From: Acidobacteria bacterium 28-1
GTDB taxonomy: Bacteria > Acidobacteriota > Blastocatellia > Pyrinomonadales > Pyrinomonadaceae
Length of the DNA stretch: 64,000 bases
Reading direction: 5' to 3'
NCBI GenBank assembly: GCA_002050365.1
Contig: MWYZ01000086.1
Location: 1 to 64,000, forward strand
Both the position numbers and the translations under genes were made by a program. This document shows positions 1 through 8,299 of the stretch, piece by piece. Under the pieces are notes generated by a model. That model saw nothing but the letters and a program-made list of their open reading frames with translations, was not told the origin of the DNA and made no database searches. Position 1 is the stretch's first letter, and each line of letters opens with the position of its first letter.

Positions 1-85
1 CAAGTAAGTTGCTCAAACCTGTCGCCGTTGTCAATCCAAATGATGCGATCAAATAATCCGAGTAGATTTCTGCTATTTCGTCCAT
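1..85 (-). CDS. IS transposase, N-terminal end only (partial)
   Basis: The first 28 codons of a protein that runs off the left edge, read leftwards from an ATG at 83-85. The peptide starts MDEIAEIYSDYLIASFGLTT, which I recognise as the typical opening of IS4/IS701-type DDE transposases. An AAGGAG ribosome site sits about 10 bases ahead of the ATG. Positions 86-293 would then hold the end of the element and the upstream region of the next gene; I could not pick out a terminal inverted repeat. Family assignment rests on this short N-terminus only. Confidence 0.55.
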   Translation of the reverse strand, partial: MDEIAEIYSDYLIASFGLTTATGLSNLL

Positions 86-293
86 GCAAAAATTTTACTC
101 CTTTTTCAATCATCTGCGTAAGGTGAGATCTTAAATATATTTGGAACTATGGCAATAGCCGATTTTCAAATTTGTATGTAGTCCAATTTCTTTTTCTTGA
201 AGGGAAGCGAGACGAATCGGCAAGCGTTCGGGATTAAATTGAAATGCAGTTGAAGCGCGAAACCTTTTAGCGTTAATGAGTCAAAGATAGAAG

Positions 294-1283
294 ATGAACA
301 GATATTTATATCGAACAACCACAATCTTTTGCCTACTTTTAATCGCGGGCGGTGTGAACCAAGTTACATTAGCTCAAATAAAATATCCATACGCTTTTGA
401 TAAAACGGTGAGCGAGCCTGCAATCTTTGGAGAAGGCGTTATCTCCGGCGGCAGTTTTGACTCGCATCCGGCTTTCGCGCCCGACGGCAAAACGCTTTAT
501 TTTGTGCGAAGCACGCCGAATTTTAATTTTTGGACGATTCTCGTTTCGCAATTTAAAAACGGCAAATGGCAGACGCCCGAAGTCGCGCCGTTTTCCGGCG
601 AATATTCGGATGCCGACCCGTTTATCACGGCAGACGGTAAAAAGTTTTTCTTTATTTCCAAACGACCCGTTGCCGGAAAAGAGAAAACGGACACTGATAT
701 TTGGATGATGGAAAAAACGGCGCGCGGCGCCTGGAGCGAGCCGCAGAATTTGGGCGCGCCTGTCAACAGCGACGCGGACGAATGGTATCCGACGCTCGCC
801 AGAAATGGAATGCTTTATTTCGGCTCGGAACGCAAAGGCGGGAAAGGCGGAAGCGACCTTTATCGCTCGCGTTTTACCGACAGCAAATATCAAGAGCCGG
901 AAAACTTGGGCGAAACAGTCAACACCGAGTTTGAGGAATACGAGCCGTTCATCGCGCCGGACGAAAATTTTCTGATTTTTATGGCTTGCGGGCGCAAGGA
1001 TTCTTACGGCGGCGGCGACATTTACACGAGCTACAACCGCGATGGCGCGTGGACGCGCCCAGTGAATTTGGGCGACAAAATCAACTCCAAGCGCCAAGAG
1101 TATTCACCGAAGATTTCGCCGGATGGAAAGTATTTTTTCTGGACGAGCTGCCGAAATTTTACAGACCAGCCGACCGGGAAAAGAATGAATTATCCAGAGT
1201 TGATGAATCAATTAGACGGCGTGGGAAACGGTTTGGGCGATATTTATCAGATAGATGTCTCTGCTCTGAAATTAGAGCGCTAG
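294..1283 (+). CDS. Secreted PD40/TolB-like beta-propeller protein
   Basis: 329 residues with an N-terminal signal peptide (hydrophobic stretch around residues 8-27, ending LAQ). The body carries repeated WD40-like/PD40 blades of the form 'HPAFAPDGKTLYF', 'DADPFITADGKKFFF', 'EYEPFIAPDENFLIF' and 'EYSPKISPDGKYFFW', each around 45-50 residues apart, so a periplasmic or surface beta-propeller is expected. Such proteins in this lineage are often annotated as TolB-like or OmpA-associated, but no partner domain is present here. It lies 22 bases ahead of the next gene on the same strand and may be co-transcribed. Substrate unknown. Confidence 0.8.
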   Translation: MNRYLYRTTTIFCLLLIAGGVNQVTLAQIKYPYAFDKTVSEPAIFGEGVISGGSFDSHPAFAPDGKTLYFVRSTPNFNFWTILVSQFKNGKWQTPEVAPFSGEYSDADPFITADGKKFFFISKRPVAGKEKTDTDIWMMEKTARGAWSEPQNLGAPVNSDADEWYPTLARNGMLYFGSERKGGKGGSDLYRSRFTDSKYQEPENLGETVNTEFEEYEPFIAPDENFLIFMACGRKDSYGGGDIYTSYNRDGAWTRPVNLGDKINSKRQEYSPKISPDGKYFFWTSCRNFTDQPTGKRMNYPELMNQLDGVGNGLGDIYQIDVSALKLER

Positions 1284-1305
1284 AATCTTTTTGAAGGAAG
1301 TATTT

Positions 1306-2157
1306 ATGAAAATTTTCAAATTTACAATTGTTTTGTTTGTGCTGGCGGTTAGTTTTGCACTTCAAACATCGGCGCAGGAAACGAAAATAAAATGGTTCGG
1401 ACACGCGGCTTTTTCCGTTACCACACCGAAAGGGAAAGTGTTGCTGATTGACCCGTGGCTGACAAATCCTTTGAATCCCGAAGCGAAAGACGGCAAGGAC
1501 GCGCTCGCCGCCGTGCCGAAAGTTGATTACATTCTCATCACGCACGGACACCGAGACCACGTTGGCGACGCGGTTGAAATCGCCAAAAAGACCGGCGCGG
1601 TTTTAATTTGCAATCCAGAGCTTGCCGGAAATTTAGTCAAGCTCGCGGACTTTCCGGCAAAGCAAGCTCAGACTGACGCGATTATGGGCATCGGCGGCGA
1701 AATTCAAATTGCCGACGGCGAAGTAACCGTTGCGATGACTGCGGCGGTTCATTCGAGCAGCGTTTTCAATCCGAAAGCCACTGCAACCGAAGCCGAACGC
1801 GCTTACGGCGGAAATCCGGCGGGCTTTGTTTTGATAATCAAAAACGGTCCGACGATTTATCATTCGGGCGACACGGCGTATTTCAAAGATATGGAAACCA
1901 TCGGTGAGCAGTATCAGATTGACGTGGCGTTACTGAACATCGGCGGGCATTTCGGAATGGAGCCGCGAATGGCGGCGAAGGCGGCGAAATCAGTCGGCGC
2001 GAAGTTGGCGATTCCGCATCACTTCGCAACTTTTCCGGGCATTACCGAAACGTCCGACGGTTTTGCCGCCGAATTAAAAACGCTGAAAATTCCTTTTTAT
2101 GAAATGAAACCGGGCGAAACGATTTCGTATCTGGGCAAAAAAATAGTAAAAAAATAA
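1306..2157 (+). CDS. Secreted UPF0173-type metal-dependent hydrolase
   Basis: Metallo-beta-lactamase fold protein of the UPF0173/YtnP-like group. It shows the metal motif HGHRDHVGD (HxHxDH) around residues 80-88, a conserved 'HSGDTAYF' segment near 190 and a late His pair (IPHHFATFP). A signal peptide (residues 1-23, ending TSAQ) places it outside the cytoplasm, unlike the usual cytosolic family members. The frame is open from a TTG at 1291, but the ATG at 1306 is preferred because AGGAAG lies directly upstream (1295-1300). Family enzymes hydrolyse unknown substrates; no specific reaction can be claimed. Confidence 0.85.
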   Translation: MKIFKFTIVLFVLAVSFALQTSAQETKIKWFGHAAFSVTTPKGKVLLIDPWLTNPLNPEAKDGKDALAAVPKVDYILITHGHRDHVGDAVEIAKKTGAVLICNPELAGNLVKLADFPAKQAQTDAIMGIGGEIQIADGEVTVAMTAAVHSSSVFNPKATATEAERAYGGNPAGFVLIIKNGPTIYHSGDTAYFKDMETIGEQYQIDVALLNIGGHFGMEPRMAAKAAKSVGAKLAIPHHFATFPGITETSDGFAAELKTLKIPFYEMKPGETISYLGKKIVKK

Positions 2158-2178
2158 ATGTTTGGAAAAGCCTCAAAG

Positions 2179-3672
2179 TCAATTTTCTGACGGGCTTTTA
2201 ATTGCTTTAGCCAATTGTTTAACTCCTTTTTTAATTTGTTCTTCGTTAAATGCCGTGTAGCCGAGAATCAAACCGCCACGCTCCTGTTTGGTGAACGAAT
2301 GCGAGGAAACGGCGGCGACTTTAACGCCGAACTCGGCGGCTTTTTTGGCGACCGAATAATCCTTAACGTCGTCGTTCAGCCAGCCGATTAGATGCATTCC
2401 AGAAACCGATTTTTTGACTTCGAGTTTGCCCTTGAGATGTTTCTTCGCTTCTGAAATCAGAATTTCCTGCCTTTCCTCATACAGCCGCCGCATCCGGCGA
2501 ATGTGCCGCGCGAGATGTCCTTCCGTAATAAATGCGGCGAGCGTGGCTTGGTCAATTAACGCCGAATGCGAGCCGTTAAGAGCGCGGACGGCAGTAAAAA
2601 TCTCAACTAAATCGCGCGGCACGACGAGGCAGCCGAGCCTGAGAGCAGGAAAAATCATTTTGCTGAAAGTGCCGATATAAAGGACGCGCCCGTCGCGGTC
2701 GAGTCCCTGCAAGGACGCGAGCGGTCTGCCTGCGTAGCGAAGTTCGCTGTCGTAGTCGTCTTCGACAATCCAGCTTCCGGCTTTGCTCGCCCATTCGAGA
2801 AGCTGCAAGCGGCGCGATAAACTCATCGTCACGCCAAGCGGAAATTAATGCGACGGCGTAACGTAAACCATCCGCGCGTTCCGGCTTTGCTTTAACGCCG
2901 CCGACAAATCAAAACCATTTTTATCAACCGGCACGGGAATGAGCTTGGCTCCGACGGATTGAAACGCTTGTCTCGCGCCGAAATAGCAAGGGTTTTCAAC
3001 CCAGACTTCGGTTTTCGCTTCGAGCAGAATCCTGCCGATTAAATCGAAAGCGTGCTGCGCTCCGTTTGTGATAATGACTTGCTCCGGCGTGCAGTTGACG
3101 GCTCTGGCGGATTTTAAATATGCCGCGATTGATTCGCGCAAAGGGTAAAAACCTGCCGGCTCGCCGTAGCCGAAGCGATTGCGCTGCAAAGTTTGATAGC
3201 ATCTGCTCGTTAATTTCGCCCAAACGTCGAAGGGAAAATCGTCAATCGCCGCCAGCCCGTGCTGAAAGGGAATAATCGGCGTGGCTTGATTGTTTTGCAA
3301 AATCCTGCCGATTTCCTTCGATATGTTTTTTCCATAGCCGGAAAGTTTCAAATTGCGCGGCGAAGTTTCCCCATCGCTTTTTTGCAATTTAATGCCGGGC
3401 GTTTGCAAAAATTCTTCTGGCAAATGTTCGGCAACGAAAGTTCCCGCGCCCGCCCTGCTTTCGAGATAACCTTCCGCCAAGAGCTGGTCGTAAGCGTTGA
3501 TGACGGTCATCCGGGACACGCCGAGCTGCGTTGCCAGCAGGCGCGAGGCGGGCAATTGTCTGCCGGAGTGAAATTCGCCGCTGAGAATTGAACGCCGAAT
3601 CGCTTCGTAAATCTGCCGGTAAAGCGGAGATTCGGATTTTTCATCGAGCATAATAAACGGCGGATGCGGCAT
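2179..3672 (-). pseudogene. MocR/PdxR-type GntR regulator with aminotransferase domain, interrupted by an in-frame TAA
   Basis: Residues 1-275 hold a GntR winged helix (SPLYRQIYEAIRRSILSGEF ... SRMTVINAYDQL) and the first part of a fold-type I aminotransferase domain. The frame stops at TAA (2845-2847) right after VYVTPSH. Four codons later (FPLG) the same frame goes on as VTMSLSRRLQLLEWA and EDDYDSELRY, the expected continuation of the MocR family, where 'TPSHQFPxG' is the norm. One C-to-T change (CAA Gln to TAA) explains it. The full length of about 497 residues fits the family. It is divergent from the gene at 3780 and near a PNPOx-like gene, so it once likely regulated vitamin B6-related or neighbouring genes. 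Sequencing error cannot be excluded. Confidence 0.88.
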
Positions 3673-3779
3673 ATTTTTAGATTATAAATTGGTCTGTAGA
3701 ATTTGTCTAAAAGTGGCTCTTTTCAAAACGCCAATCTCGTATAAAATCTATTTATAATTTTTTCAAATCGGTATCTTTT

Positions 3780-4321
3780 ATGAGAGAAACTTTAATCGAG
3801 CCGGAGACGCAATTTGTAAGTCTGGCGGATAATCTAAATATTACAGCGTCTAAACGGTCATCTCCTGATGATTTTGATTTTTGGTAGGAAAATGGAAAGT
3901 TCACAATAAAAAACTAGCCGCAAGATTAAACGATTGTGACGACTGGACGGAGTTTGAAACCGTCTGCGAATGCCGGAAAATCCTGAACGGCTGCGGCAAT
4001 ATCGATACTTACCGCACTGAATTTGACGGAGTTCAGTTTGAAGGAATGACAGTGCGGATTTTCAATCCCGCAACCGGACTTTGGAGTATCTACTGGGCTG
4101 ATACAAACAGATTCGTTTTAGACGTTCCGGTCGTCGGCTCTTTTGACGGAGACTCCGGCTGCTTTTACGCGCGGGACGAGTGGGAAGAAAGGGAAGTCAT
4201 TCTTAAATTTTTATGGAATAAAGCCAACCCTGAAACACCAATTTGGAAACAGGCTTTTTCCGCTGACGAAGGGAAGAGCTGGGAATGGAACTGGCAGATG
4301 ATTTTTTACAGGCAAAGCTAA
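3780..4321 (+). pseudogene. DUF1579-like protein, frameshifted near its N-terminus
   Basis: An ATG at 3780 opens a frame that runs 35 codons to ...SPDDFDFW and stops at TAG (3885). The -1 frame then continues as VGKWKVHNKKLAARL and on to 4321, ending in a segment (WKQAFSADEGKSWEWNW) typical of a DUF1579-like family. Homologues read 'DFDFLVGKW' across this point, so loss of one T in the run at 3878-3882 (five T instead of six) restores one 180-residue gene. The downstream part alone (from 3881) would lack a normal start. Function unknown; it heads a run of same-strand small genes to 6232. Confidence 0.75.
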
Positions 4322-4335
4322 AAAGCGGATGAATT

Positions 4336-5070
4336 ATGAATGGAAAACAAAATTTAAAAGTTCTTGAACTGCGAAATTATTTGATAAAGCCCGGCGAGCG
4401 CGACAGGTTTATCAAGTATTTTGAAAATCATTTTATTGATTCGCAAATTGAGCTGGGCAGTTACCCGCTCGGGCAGTTTACGGTCGAAGGCGAACCGGAC
4501 AAATTTTTTTGGATTCGCGGTTTCGCCGATATGCAATCGAGATTGAATTTTCTCGATGCGTTTTACGTGCGTGGCGCGGTTTGGAAACAATTCGGACCAG
4601 AAGCAAATGAAATGCTGCTCGATTGGACGGACGTGTATCTTTTGCGACCGCTCGGCGACGCGAAAAAAACGCAAGATTCAGCGAAGACAATAAACTCCGG
4701 TGAATTTGAAAAACTAAAGTCCGTGGTGACGATAGATTTTTATTTTGCCAAAAACAACCGGCTCGACGATTTGATAAATCTTTTCCAAGCTGACTACATT
4801 CCTTTTCTCGGCTCACAGAAAATAAACGACACAATGCTTTTTGTCAGTGAGATGGCGGAAAATGATTTTCCGCGTCTTCCCGTCATTCAAGATAAAAACC
4901 TTCTTGTTACGATTTCGAGTTACGAAAACGAAGCGGATTACCGCGCGAAATCGGAACGGATTGATTCCATAAATAATGAGCTAAAAAATCGGTCGAGTGA
5001 ATTTATAGCCGATAAAAGAAGTTTGATTATTTATTCAACCCGCAAGGCTTTTGTAAGTGATGCTTCTTGA
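4336..5070 (+). CDS. NIPSNAP family protein
   Basis: 244 residues. The N-terminal half has the ELRNYLIKPGERDRF and FFWIRGFADMQSRL patterns of the NIPSNAP ferredoxin-like alpha/beta barrel. The C-terminal half (from about residue 125) looks like a second, more diverged copy, which is common in two-domain NIPSNAP proteins. No signal peptide or membrane segment, so cytoplasmic. It begins 14 bases after the preceding broken gene and is probably co-transcribed. The biochemical role of the family is not settled. Confidence 0.75.
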   Translation: MNGKQNLKVLELRNYLIKPGERDRFIKYFENHFIDSQIELGSYPLGQFTVEGEPDKFFWIRGFADMQSRLNFLDAFYVRGAVWKQFGPEANEMLLDWTDVYLLRPLGDAKKTQDSAKTINSGEFEKLKSVVTIDFYFAKNNRLDDLINLFQADYIPFLGSQKINDTMLFVSEMAENDFPRLPVIQDKNLLVTISSYENEADYRAKSERIDSINNELKNRSSEFIADKRSLIIYSTRKAFVSDAS

Positions 5071-5208
5071 AAAAGATTTCAAATCCAACTCAAACAAATG
5101 AAAAGTCTGACATCAATTTCGACGACGGATTTTAATATTATCGCGCATCAAAATCATCATTTGAAAATTATCAAAGAAAAATATCTTCCGCTTTTTTAGA
5201 CGAAAATT
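5071..5208 (+). other. Intergenic stretch with a doubtful 33-codon ORF
   Basis: Between the NIPSNAP and cupin genes lies a small open frame at 5098-5199 (starts MKSLTSISTTDFNIIAH, ends KEKYLPLF). No ribosome site or recognisable domain is visible, and the composition is AT-rich. It may be a leftover of a lost gene; I do not call it a gene. Confidence 0.25.
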
Positions 5209-5583
5209 ATGAACGAAGAAAACACAAATCAATTAGTCCGCAGCCGTCAAATCGAATGGAAAGCGCTGCCTGAACCCGATGCCGAAGGCGTTTTTGTCAA
5301 GGTTTTGCAGTTCGACAAAAAGACGAAACGGGCGCCGACTTTTTTGTTGAAGTTTGAAGCTGGAGCGACTTACCCGGCGCATAATCATCCGGGCGGCGAA
5401 GAAATTTTCGTCATCAAAGGCGACATCCATCTTGGCAAAGATTACCTGCACGCCGGCGATTATTTATATACCGCGCCGGACGGTAAACACGCTGTTCGGT
5501 CTGAAGGCGGCTGTGTAGTGCTGGTCAAAACGCCCGAAGCGGTCGAGATTTTGCCGAATCGAAAAATAAAAAAAGATGAGTAA
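5209..5583 (+). CDS. Cupin domain protein (ChrR-like)
   Basis: 124 residues forming a single cupin. Motif 1 is around residues 58-72 (YPAHNHPGGEEIFVIKGD), with the His and Glu metal ligands present; motif 2 is around 78-96 (HAGDYLYTAPDGKHAV). It resembles the C-terminal cupin of ChrR-type anti-sigma factors, but no zinc-binding anti-sigma domain is attached. It overlaps the next gene by 8 bases (ATG at 5576, stop 5581-5583), so the two are translationally coupled. Substrate unknown. Confidence 0.8.
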   Translation: MNEENTNQLVRSRQIEWKALPEPDAEGVFVKVLQFDKKTKRAPTFLLKFEAGATYPAHNHPGGEEIFVIKGDIHLGKDYLHAGDYLYTAPDGKHAVRSEGGCVVLVKTPEAVEILPNRKIKKDE

Positions 5584-6232
5584 GGAGATTGTTCGCACCG
5601 AGCGCACAAAGATAAGAAGAATTCCGAAACGCGGAAGTTTCGAGCGCGAAACGATTTACAAAATTCTCGACGAAGCCTTCGTTTGCCACGTCGGTTTTAC
5701 GGTTGATGACCAGCCGTTTGTCATACCGACGAGTTACGCACGAATCGGCGACCGTTTAATAATTCACGGCTCAAGCGCGAGCCGGATGATGCGGACGCTC
5801 GGTTGGGAAAAGCCGATTTGCGTAACCGTAACTTTAATTGACGGTCTCGTTCTGGCGCGTTCGGCGTTTCATCATTCGATGAATTATCGCTCGGTCGTGA
5901 TTTTCGGCAAAGCAAAATTGATAAGCGATGAACAGGAAAAGATAGCCGCTCTTGAAGCATTGACCGAACACATTGTGCCGAATCGCTGGCCGGAAATTCG
6001 TCCGCCGAATGAATTGGAATTAAAAGCGACGACGGTTCTATCGCTTCCAATCGAAGAAGCGTCGGCGAAAATTCGCACGGGAAGTCCGGTTGACGCCGAG
6101 GAAGATTATGATTTGGAAGTTTGGGCGGGCGTGATTCCTTTAAAGGTTAAGGCGGAAAGCTCGATTGCCGATGAAAAACTGAAGAAGGAAATCTCGATTC
6201 CCGCGTATATTTCGGGTTACAAGCGCGCCTGA
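5576..6232 (+). CDS. Pyridoxamine 5'-phosphate oxidase-like FMN-binding protein
   Basis: 218 residues of the PNPOx-like split-barrel fold. Visible marks are the early strand ...FVCHVGFTVDDQPFVIPTSY, the phosphate-binding HGSSASRMMR segment, and a central MNYRSVVIFGKA region, all typical of the Nim/PNPOx-like 'FMN-binding negative regulator' group. It does not look like a true PdxH. Coupled to the cupin gene by overlap. The nearby MocR/PdxR pseudogene makes a flavin or B6-related role attractive, but that is inference. Confidence 0.8.
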   Translation: MSKEIVRTERTKIRRIPKRGSFERETIYKILDEAFVCHVGFTVDDQPFVIPTSYARIGDRLIIHGSSASRMMRTLGWEKPICVTVTLIDGLVLARSAFHHSMNYRSVVIFGKAKLISDEQEKIAALEALTEHIVPNRWPEIRPPNELELKATTVLSLPIEEASAKIRTGSPVDAEEDYDLEVWAGVIPLKVKAESSIADEKLKKEISIPAYISGYKRA

Positions 6233-6395
6233 GGAAGCGGTAAATTTACGTTCGAAAAATACGCCCCATTTTTTGGCGACGGTTATTTTGCTCTGCGCTT
6301 TCGCATTGCAAGAAGAGACGGAAAGCGAGAAACTGATTATTGCGCCGACGATTCTAATTGTTCCGCGCCGGTAGAATCAAAATAACAATTTTTCT

Positions 6396-6614
6396 ATGAC
6401 GATGCCGACTGTCAAATCCTGGCGCTCTCACGCGATTTCACATTCGCTTTTTAGTCCGACCACCTTGAAAAGTGCTGTCGAGCGGCTTAAATTCGTCCAG
6501 GCGGATCCGATTCGGTCGCCGGCGCGGGCGCAGGATTTAATTTTGCGGCAGAGAGTCGAGAATTACCGGGTGAGCGACCTCGAACGGCACTATCCAAACC
6601 TGAATATTGGTTAA
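6396..6614 (+). pseudogene. YcaQ-like winged-helix protein, truncated after about 70 residues
   Basis: The peptide (LKSAVERLKFVQADPIRSPARAQDLILRQRV ... DLERHYPNLNI in short segments) matches the N-terminus of YcaQ/DUF1006-type winged-helix glycosylase-like proteins, normally 350-400 residues. The match ends abruptly at about 6610, where the sequence switches to the 3' end of the oppositely oriented SemiSWEET-like gene. The simplest reading is a deletion that removed the rest of this gene and the stop of its neighbour. Non-functional. Confidence 0.75.
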
Positions 6615-6888
6615 AAGTTTTAGCTTCCGACTCTTCACGTTTTTTCAGATAAAGGTTAATAATAAAACCGACGATTCCGATTAAAACCATCAAAACATTA
6701 GTAAAAATAAAAACACGATTCCAAACCAGCCAACTGTAAACAGCGAATCCGGTTGACGCGGCAATCTGCCCGAGAAAAAGCCAAACCGAAACGCCGTCGC
6801 TCGTGCCTTCCTGCCATTGTTTATAGATTTGTCGGCTGACGGTTAACAATAAAATTGCAGAACTGACCCAACCGATAATTTCCGTCAT
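6487..6888 (-). CDS. SemiSWEET/PQ-loop-like small membrane protein with an aberrant C-terminal extension
   Basis: Residues 1-85 contain three hydrophobic segments (about 3-20, 38-58, 62-82) with a PQ-loop-like layout typical of bacterial SemiSWEET transporters, ending in a charged KKREES tail. The remaining 45 residues (from about 6612 leftwards) are antisense to the YcaQ remnant and are arginine/proline-rich and unlike the family. The natural stop was probably lost at the deletion junction near 6611-6618. The protein might still fold, with a junk tail. Transport of small sugars is the family role; the substrate here is unknown. Confidence 0.65.
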   Translation of the reverse strand: MTEIIGWVSSAILLLTVSRQIYKQWQEGTSDGVSVWLFLGQIAASTGFAVYSWLVWNRVFIFTNVLMVLIGIVGFIINLYLKKREESEAKTFNQYSGLDSAVRGRSPGNSRLSAAKLNPAPAPATESDPPGRI

Positions 6889-6916
6889 AAATTTTGTAAA
6901 GGTCTTTCATTATTAA

Positions 6917-6976
6917 ATAAAAATTTCAGATTGTGGATTATAAAGGTTATCATCTTTATCCATAATCTGAAATTTT
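6917..6976 (-). terminator. Long hairpin terminator downstream of glf
   Basis: The arms 6920-6937 and 6959-6976 pair over about 18 bases with one mismatch (AAAATTTCAGATT facing AATCTGAAATTTT). Read on the minus strand, the second arm runs into a T-rich tract, as expected of an intrinsic terminator after glf (stop at 7010). It also lies just upstream of the SemiSWEET-like gene. Confidence 0.6.
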
Positions 6977-7009
6977 AAGTAAAGCGCAAATTCTTGTTGT
7001 TTTCTAATA

Positions 7010-8200
7010 TTAATTTATTGAAGCTGCTGGGCTACTTGCACCGTTTGACGTTTGAGCCGCCGCGAAAACTTTTTCGTTAGATTTAGTTTTGATGGTCGCT
7101 TCCTTACGCTTCATACCAACGATTTTGCCGTATTCAGTCAAAGCCTGCGCAACGATTTGATCCATATTGTAATACTTATAAGTTGCCAGTCGTCCGACAA
7201 AATGAACATTCTGCGCGTTGTCGGCGAGAGCCTTGTATTTGGCATAAATGCCGGCATTTTCCTTGCGCGGAATTGGATAATACGGGTCGCCTGTCGCTTG
7301 CGGAAACTCATAGACGATGCTTGTTTTTCTATGTTCCTGACCGGTTAAATATTTAAACTCGGTGATGCGCGTGAAAGCCTGTTCGTTTGGATAATTAATC
7401 ACCGGCGCAGATTGAAAAGTTTCCGTGTCGTGAGTTTCGTGTTTAAACTCTAACGACCGATAGGGAAGTTTGCCATAACGATAATCGAAAAACTGATCAA
7501 TCGGACCGGTGTATATCATTTCCCGATAACCAATTTGACTGGCGATTTCCCGATAATCGCAGTTAAGCATAATTTTTATATTCGGGTGGTCGAGCATTTT
7601 TTCGAACATTCTGGTATAACCGTGTTTCGGCATTGCTTGATACGAATCGGTAAAATAACGGTCATCACGGTTAGTTCTGGTCGGCACGCGCGCCGTAACA
7701 CTCGCATCGAGTTCCGAAGGGTCTAAGCCCCATTGTTTCCGCGTGTAGTTGCGAAAAAATTTTTCGTAAAGCTCGCGCCCGACCTTCGACACGACAACAT
7801 CTTCCGAAGTGCGAATAACGTCGCATTTTTCGGCTAGTTTCTCAAAAAATTCTTCAACTTCAAAAGCGGTCAAGTTTAATCCGTAAAGTTTATTTATCGT
7901 GTCGAGATTGATTGGAATCGGAAGCTGCATTCCGTCAACCGATGCTAAAACCCGATGTTGGTATTCACGCCATTCGGTAAAACGCGAAAGGTATTCAAAA
8001 ACATCCGCTGAATTTGTATGAAAAATATGCGGACCATATTTGTGGATTAAAATTCCGTCGTCGTTATAATAATCGAACGCATTTCCCGCAATGTGTGGAC
8101 GCTTGTCGCATATCAAAACTTTTTTTCCTGAACCATTTGCCAATCTCTCGGCAAGAACGCTGCCGGCAAAGCCGGCACCTACAATTAAATAATCAAACAT
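7010..8200 (-). CDS. glf: UDP-galactopyranose mutase
   Basis: 396 residues. The N-terminal FAD-binding Rossmann motif (DYLIVGAGFAGSVLAERLA) is followed by family signatures KYGPHIFHTNS, FRNYTRKQWGLDPSEL and the C-terminal VGRLATYKYYNMDQIVAQAL segment. The enzyme interconverts UDP-galactopyranose and UDP-galactofuranose in the cytoplasm, feeding galactofuranose-containing surface glycans. AAGGGGA lies upstream of the ATG. The glycosyltransferase immediately upstream on the same strand probably works with it. The last 30 residues are an Ala/Ser-rich tail not typical of the core enzyme. Confidence 0.95.
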   Translation of the reverse strand: MFDYLIVGAGFAGSVLAERLANGSGKKVLICDKRPHIAGNAFDYYNDDGILIHKYGPHIFHTNSADVFEYLSRFTEWREYQHRVLASVDGMQLPIPINLDTINKLYGLNLTAFEVEEFFEKLAEKCDVIRTSEDVVVSKVGRELYEKFFRNYTRKQWGLDPSELDASVTARVPTRTNRDDRYFTDSYQAMPKHGYTRMFEKMLDHPNIKIMLNCDYREIASQIGYREMIYTGPIDQFFDYRYGKLPYRSLEFKHETHDTETFQSAPVINYPNEQAFTRITEFKYLTGQEHRKTSIVYEFPQATGDPYYPIPRKENAGIYAKYKALADNAQNVHFVGRLATYKYYNMDQIVAQALTEYGKIVGMKRKEATIKTKSNEKVFAAAQTSNGASSPAASIN

Positions 8201-8299
8201 CGCTTTTATTCCCCTTGTTCTTTAATTTTAAAGCTATTTTATAAAAATTTATAAAAACCCTGTAAATAAATTATGTGTGCGTGCAAATATGAGCAAAAT

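Noticed and set aside
369-1097. Long minus-strand open frame opposite the PD40 gene
   Set aside because: No signal, domain or ribosome site; the plus-strand frame has signal peptide and blades. Antisense shadow.
2833-2847. Programmed stop-codon readthrough or special amino acid at the MocR TAA
   Set aside because: TAA is not a selenocysteine or pyrrolysine codon, no structural element is visible, and homologues simply have Gln; a mutation or error is simpler.
6233-6395. Short frame reading NLRSKNTPHFLATVILLCAFA
   Set aside because: No start codon or ribosome site and only about 43 codons; possibly a remnant but unsupported.
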